From Streptomyces nodosus (lineage in GTDB: Bacteria; Actinomycetota; Actinomycetes; Streptomycetales; Streptomycetaceae), in assembly GCF_008704995.1 (NCBI RefSeq), contig NZ_CP023747.1, positions 1,576,501 through 1,640,500 on the forward strand: a stretch of DNA of 64,000 nucleotides, written 5' to 3'. Position numbers and translations under genes: made by a program. Below the pieces are notes generated by a model, which saw nothing but the letters and a program-made list of their open reading frames with translations, did no database searches and was not told the DNA's origin. Below, one piece after another: positions 60,659 through 64,000 of this stretch; positions within the stretch are counted from its first letter, which is position 1; every line of letters starts with the position of its first letter.

Positions 60659-62264
60659 TGCCGCGGCGGGCGGCACCGGCCGGGGCCGCGTCCGGGCCCG
60701 TTTCCGGGGCCCTTTCCGGGGCCGCGTCCGGGCCCGTGTCCGGGGCGCTTTCCGGGGCCGGGTCCGCGGGCAGCCGGACCGTGAAGGTGGTCCCGCCGGG
60801 GCGGGAGTCGAGGCGGACGCCTCCGCCGTGCGCCTGAGTCACCGCCGCCACGATCGACAGGCCCAGTCCGGCGCCGCCGCCCTGGTCGCCGGGGCGGCGA
60901 CGGTGCTCGGCCCGGGTGAAGCGTTCGAAGACGCCGGGGCGGATGTCCTCGGGGATGCCCGGGCCGTCGTCATGGACCCGGAGGACGGCCGCCGGGCCGT
61001 CGGTCTCCAGCGAGACCGCCACCCGCGTGCCCTCGGGGGTGTGCAGACGGGCGTTGGCCAGCAGATTGCCCAGCACCTGCTGGAGCCGGTGCTCGTCACC
61101 GGTCACGGTCACCGGTTCCTCCGACAGCTCCAGAGTCCAGCGGTGCCCGGGGCCGGCCGCGCGGGCGTCGGTCACCGCGTCCAGGACCAGGCGGGTGAGG
61201 TCGACGGGGCGCCGCTCCAGGGGGCGGCCCGCGTCCAGGCGGGCCAGCAGCAGAAGATCGTCCACCATCACACCCATCCGCGCCGACTCGGCGGCGATCC
61301 GTTCCAGGGCGCGGGTCACCTCCGCCGGGACGGGACCGGGGTGCAGCAGCGCCAGCTCGGCATGGCCGCGGACCGAGGCGACCGGGGTGCGCAGCTCATG
61401 GCTGGCGTCGGCGGCGAAGCTGCGCAGCCGTTCCTCCACGGCGTGCCGCTTGGTCAGCGCGTCCTCGACATGGCCGAGCATCCGGTTGAAGGCGGTGGCG
61501 ACCCGGCCCACCTCGCTGCGCGGGTCGTTCTCGGGAACGCGCGCCGGCAGCGCGACCTCCCCGCTGGCCAGCGGGAGCTCGCTGACGCGGGCCGCGGTCG
61601 CGGCGACCCTGCTCATCGGCCGCAGGGACCAGCGCACCCAGACGGCGCCCGCGACGCCGGTCACCGCGAGGGCCGCGCCGAAGACGACGGCCGCCACGCT
61701 CTCCAGCCGGTGCACCGCCGCCTCCACCGGCTCCAGCGGAAGCCCGGTGATCAGGGTGTCGCCGTCCATGCCCGGCGTCGCCATCAGCCGGTATCCGCCG
61801 AGGGAGGCCAGCCGGACGCTGTGGCCCCGGCCGTCCTCGGGGACGGTCGCGAGGGTGCGCCGGTCCCGCCCGCTCAGGGGGGTGGTGAGGGCGGAGCTGT
61901 CGCTGCCGGGGCGCACCACCGCCGCATGGGTGACCTTCGCTCCGAGCAGCCGGGCGCCGAAGGTGCCGGCGGTCTGCTTGCGGGTGTCGCCGTACTCGTC
62001 ACCGTCGTGGTCCGACGGTCTGACCCCGTGCTCCAGGCTCGCCGGGAAGCGCGGGCCGACCTCGCGCAGCTGCTGGTCAAGCCGGCCGGTGAGAAAGCCG
62101 TTCAGTTCGACCACCGCTGCCACCCCGACCGCGGCGCAGCTGAGCGCGAGCAGCACGACGAGTCCAGCGGTGAGCCGGGCCCGCAGCGTGCGCGGCCGGG
62201 GCAGTCCGCGCACCCTGCGCGCCACCGTGCCCCACCACGGCAGGCCGCGCGGTCCCGCGGTCAT
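60627..62264 (-). CDS. Sensor histidine kinase
   Basis: 545 residues. Two membrane helices (33-53 and 190-212) frame an external sensor domain of about 135 residues. The HAMP domain follows to about 270. The phosphoacceptor box is FAADASHELRTP (His289); the ATPase has N-box NLLANARLHTPEG, G1 VHDDGPGIPEDIRPGVFERF and G2 GAGLGLSIV. The start overlaps the regulator stop as ATGA. The C-terminal Pro/Ala/Asp-repeat tail ends SAAAGNVCP, the last eight residues coming from the inserted palindromic element. Confidence 0.93.
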   Translation of the reverse strand: MTAGPRGLPWWGTVARRVRGLPRPRTLRARLTAGLVVLLALSCAAVGVAAVVELNGFLTGRLDQQLREVGPRFPASLEHGVRPSDHDGDEYGDTRKQTAGTFGARLLGAKVTHAAVVRPGSDSSALTTPLSGRDRRTLATVPEDGRGHSVRLASLGGYRLMATPGMDGDTLITGLPLEPVEAAVHRLESVAAVVFGAALAVTGVAGAVWVRWSLRPMSRVAATAARVSELPLASGEVALPARVPENDPRSEVGRVATAFNRMLGHVEDALTKRHAVEERLRSFAADASHELRTPVASVRGHAELALLHPGPVPAEVTRALERIAAESARMGVMVDDLLLLARLDAGRPLERRPVDLTRLVLDAVTDARAAGPGHRWTLELSEEPVTVTGDEHRLQQVLGNLLANARLHTPEGTRVAVSLETDGPAAVLRVHDDGPGIPEDIRPGVFERFTRAEHRRRPGDQGGGAGLGLSIVAAVTQAHGGGVRLDSRPGGTTFTVRLPADPAPESAPDTGPDAAPERAPETGPDAAPAGAARRGTSAAAGNVCP

Positions 62265-63019
62265 CGGGTCACCGGCTTGAGCACATACCCGACCCCGCGC
62301 ACCGTGTGGATCATGGGGTCGCGGCCCGCGTCCACCTTTTTGCGCAGATAGGAGATGTACAGCTCGACGACATGGGCCTGGCCGCCGAAGTCGTACGACC
62401 ACACCCGGTCCAGGATCTGCGATTTGCTGAGCACCCGCCGTGGATTGCGCATCAGAAAGCGCAGCAGCTCGAACTCGGTGGGGGACAGCTCGATCAGTTC
62501 ACCGGCCCGGGTCACCTCACGGGCCTCCTCGTCCATGGTCAGATCGCCCACGGTCAGCCGGGGGCCGTCCACCAGCTGCCGGGCCATACCGGCCCGGCGC
62601 AGCAGTCCGCGGAGCCGGGCGACGACCTCCTCCAGGCTGAACGGTTTGGTCACATAGTCGTCGCCGCCCGCCGTGATCCCGGCGATACGGTCCTCGACGG
62701 CGTCCCGCGCCGTGAGGAAGAGCACACAGATCTCGGGCCTCGCGGTGCGCAGGGAGCGCAGCACTGCGAAGCCGTCGGTGTCCGGGAGCATCACGTCCAG
62801 CACGACGGCGTCGGGCATCAGCTCACGGGCCCGGGTGACGGCCGTGGCGCCGTCACCGGCCGTGCGCACCTCCCAGCCCTCGTAGCGCAGGGCCCCGCAC
62901 AGCACCTCGGAGAGGTCGGGGTCGTCGTCGACGACCAGGACACGCAGGGGGGTGCCGTCGGGGCGGGCCAGGGCGGGGCGGCCGGAGCGGGGGGTGTGCG
63001 TCGCGCTGGGTGTGTTCAT
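62261..63019 (-). CDS. OmpR-family response regulator
   Basis: 252 residues. Receiver domain 26-140: acidic pocket DDD (31-33), phosphoacceptor Asp75 (VVLDVMLPD), Thr in LFLTARD, and Lys in YVTKPF. The C-terminal winged helix ends RVWSYDFGGQAHVVELYISYLRKK and HTVRGVGYVLKP. An N-terminal extension of about 25 residues precedes the receiver. GGGGAG lies 6 nt before the ATG. Divergent from the ferric-reductase-like gene, with three TCAGAG repeats between. Confidence 0.95.
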   Translation of the reverse strand: MNTPSATHTPRSGRPALARPDGTPLRVLVVDDDPDLSEVLCGALRYEGWEVRTAGDGATAVTRARELMPDAVVLDVMLPDTDGFAVLRSLRTARPEICVLFLTARDAVEDRIAGITAGGDDYVTKPFSLEEVVARLRGLLRRAGMARQLVDGPRLTVGDLTMDEEAREVTRAGELIELSPTEFELLRFLMRNPRRVLSKSQILDRVWSYDFGGQAHVVELYISYLRKKVDAGRDPMIHTVRGVGYVLKPVTR

Positions 63020-63112
63020 CGCGCTCCCCAGGATCCCTCGTTCCGGAGCGAACCGGCGGCAGCGGTCCCTCTGAGTTCCCTGTGAATGCCCTCGGCCCGT
63101 CCGGCCGGACGC

Positions 63113-63138
63113 TCAGAGTCTTCAGAGCCTCCTCAGAG
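63113..63138 (+). promoter_or_regulatory. Three TCAGAG direct repeats, candidate response-regulator site
   Basis: TCAGAG at 63113, 63122 and 63133, spaced 9 and 11 bp, in the intergenic region shared by the regulator and the oxidoreductase. CTCTGAG, its inverse, occurs at about 63069-63076. OmpR-type regulators bind such direct repeats near one helical turn apart. Confidence 0.45.
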
Positions 63139-63185
63139 CTGGTGCCTGCACTGTGGCGTCCTCCGATGCCCGGAAGGAACGGATC

Positions 63186-64000
63186 ATGACCACGGTGTAC
63201 CCGCGGCAGGCGCCGCCCGCGCCGCCGATCGCGAGGCGCTCCCCGGCGGGCCCCGTGCTGGCCCTGCTGTGGGCCGGTGCGGCGGCCGTGGTGGCCCTGT
63301 GGTGGCAGGACACCTCGTCCGTGGTGGGCGCGGCCGGAGTGCTCATCGGGGCCGGGCGGATCACGGGACTGCTGTGCGGATACTCCTGTGCCGTGCTGGT
63401 CGCCCTGATGGCCCGGGTGCCTCTGCTGGAGCGGCGGATCGGCTCGGACCGGGTGGCCCGCTGGCATGCAGCGGCCGGGCGCTGCACGGTGTGTCTGCTG
63501 GTCGGGCATCTGGTGCTGATCCTGACCGGGTACGCCGTCCAGGACCGGACCTCGCTGGTGCGCGAGACGCTCACCGTGGTGCTGCACTACCCGGAGATGC
63601 TGAAGGCGGCCTTCGGCACGCTGGTGCTGTTCGCCGTGGGGATCACCTCGGCGCGCGCCGTCCGCCGCAGGGCCCGCCATGAGTTCTGGTACGGCGTCCA
63701 TCTCCTCACCTATGCCGCGGTCTTCCTCGCCTTCGGTCATCAGCTGGCGCTGGGCGCGGAGTTCACCGGCGCCCCGGTCGCCCGGACGGTCTGGTACGCG
63801 CTGTATCTGGGGGCCGCGGCCCTGGTGCTGTGGTTCCGGGTGCTGACCCCGGTACGGCTCAATGTGCGCCACCGGCTGCGCGTGGAGTCGGTGCACGCGG
63901 AGGCGCGGGGGGTGTGGTCGGTGGTGATACGGGGCCGGCGGCTGGACGAACTGGGCGCCGAGCCGGGGCAGTTCTTCCGCTGGCGGTTCCTCGCGGACGG
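63186..64000 (+). CDS. Ferric-reductase-like transmembrane oxidoreductase, N-terminal part
   Basis: Partial: 271 codons, cut by the window end. Start ATG 63186 with AAGGAA upstream. Membrane segments from residue 23 (GPVLALLWAGAAAVVALWW) onward. Conserved heme-ligand-type histidines appear in RWHAAAGRCTVCLLVGHLVLI and in HEFWYGVHLLTYAAVFLAFGHQL. The reading frame then enters the flavin-binding barrel (VWSVVIRGRRLDELGAEPGQFFRWRFLADG), as in ferredoxin-reductase-type proteins with a ferric reductase head. It probably transfers electrons across the membrane. It lies opposite a two-component system that may control it. Confidence 0.85.
   Translation, partial: MTTVYPRQAPPAPPIARRSPAGPVLALLWAGAAAVVALWWQDTSSVVGAAGVLIGAGRITGLLCGYSCAVLVALMARVPLLERRIGSDRVARWHAAAGRCTVCLLVGHLVLILTGYAVQDRTSLVRETLTVVLHYPEMLKAAFGTLVLFAVGITSARAVRRRARHEFWYGVHLLTYAAVFLAFGHQLALGAEFTGAPVARTVWYALYLGAAALVLWFRVLTPVRLNVRHRLRVESVHAEARGVWSVVIRGRRLDELGAEPGQFFRWRFLAD

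Overview
The window reads as a stretch of Streptomyces core chromosome. The evidence is very high G+C with strong third-position bias, frequent GTG starts, an intact sporulation gene ssgB, and a gene order (yajC-secD-secF-apt, ruvCAB, YebC, pdxST, the phosphatidylinositol-mannoside genes, HIT, thrS, ssgB, metNIQ, argGH) that I recall from Streptomyces chromosomes. The order was compared from memory, not by a search. No plasmid, prophage, CRISPR array or intact transposase was seen.

Layout. (1) 0-9.2 kb, minus strand: protein export (yajC, secD, secF) ending in apt; Holliday-junction processing (ruvC, ruvA, ruvB) behind a RecA-independent (PafBC-type) DNA-damage promoter; a YebC regulator; pyridoxal-phosphate synthase (pdxS, pdxT). 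(2) 9.4-20.1 kb: the phospholipid/PIM block pgsA-acyltransferase-pimA, an EF-G-like GTPase and an unknown membrane protein on the plus strand, a HIT hydrolase and thrS. (3) 20.2-29.3 kb: an uncharacterised pair with a DUF4365 nuclease-like protein, a DEDDh exonuclease, two tRNA-Val(CAC) genes, a large multispanning protein, ssgB and a CGNR regulator. (4) 29.5-36 kb: a DsbA-like oxidoreductase, a double GNAT protein, p-aminobenzoate genes, a cluster of five tRNAs (Gly, Cys, three Val-GAC), a small membrane protein and a Ser/Thr kinase. (5) 36-43.7 kb: an RNA methyltransferase and corrin genes: a CysG-type fusion, a 1210-residue BluB-CobT fusion and cobL. (6) 43.8-53 kb: GNATs, the methionine importer metN-metI-metQ behind a Cys-rich leader peptide, a HAD hydrolase, small membrane proteins, a GDPD and an acyltransferase. 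(7) 53-64 kb: a tetR-MFS operon with a clear operator, an aldo/keto reductase, argG and argH behind candidate ARG boxes, a flavin-oxidase-fold protein, an L,D-transpeptidase, a two-component system and a truncated ferric-reductase-like gene at the right edge.

The most unusual items are non-coding. There is a 28-codon Cys-rich reading frame ahead of metNIQ. There are also two related, roughly 160-bp, near-complete palindromes flanked by short target duplications (48.4 kb and 60.5 kb); the second appears to have rewritten the C terminus of a sensor kinase. A 120-bp tandem repeat at 52.7 kb carries a 26-bp core that recurs at 10.0 kb. Among coding regions, the BluB-CobT fusion with a roughly 640-residue low-complexity head, the EF-G paralogue lacking canonical G2 and G4 motifs, and the DUF4365 pair stand out.
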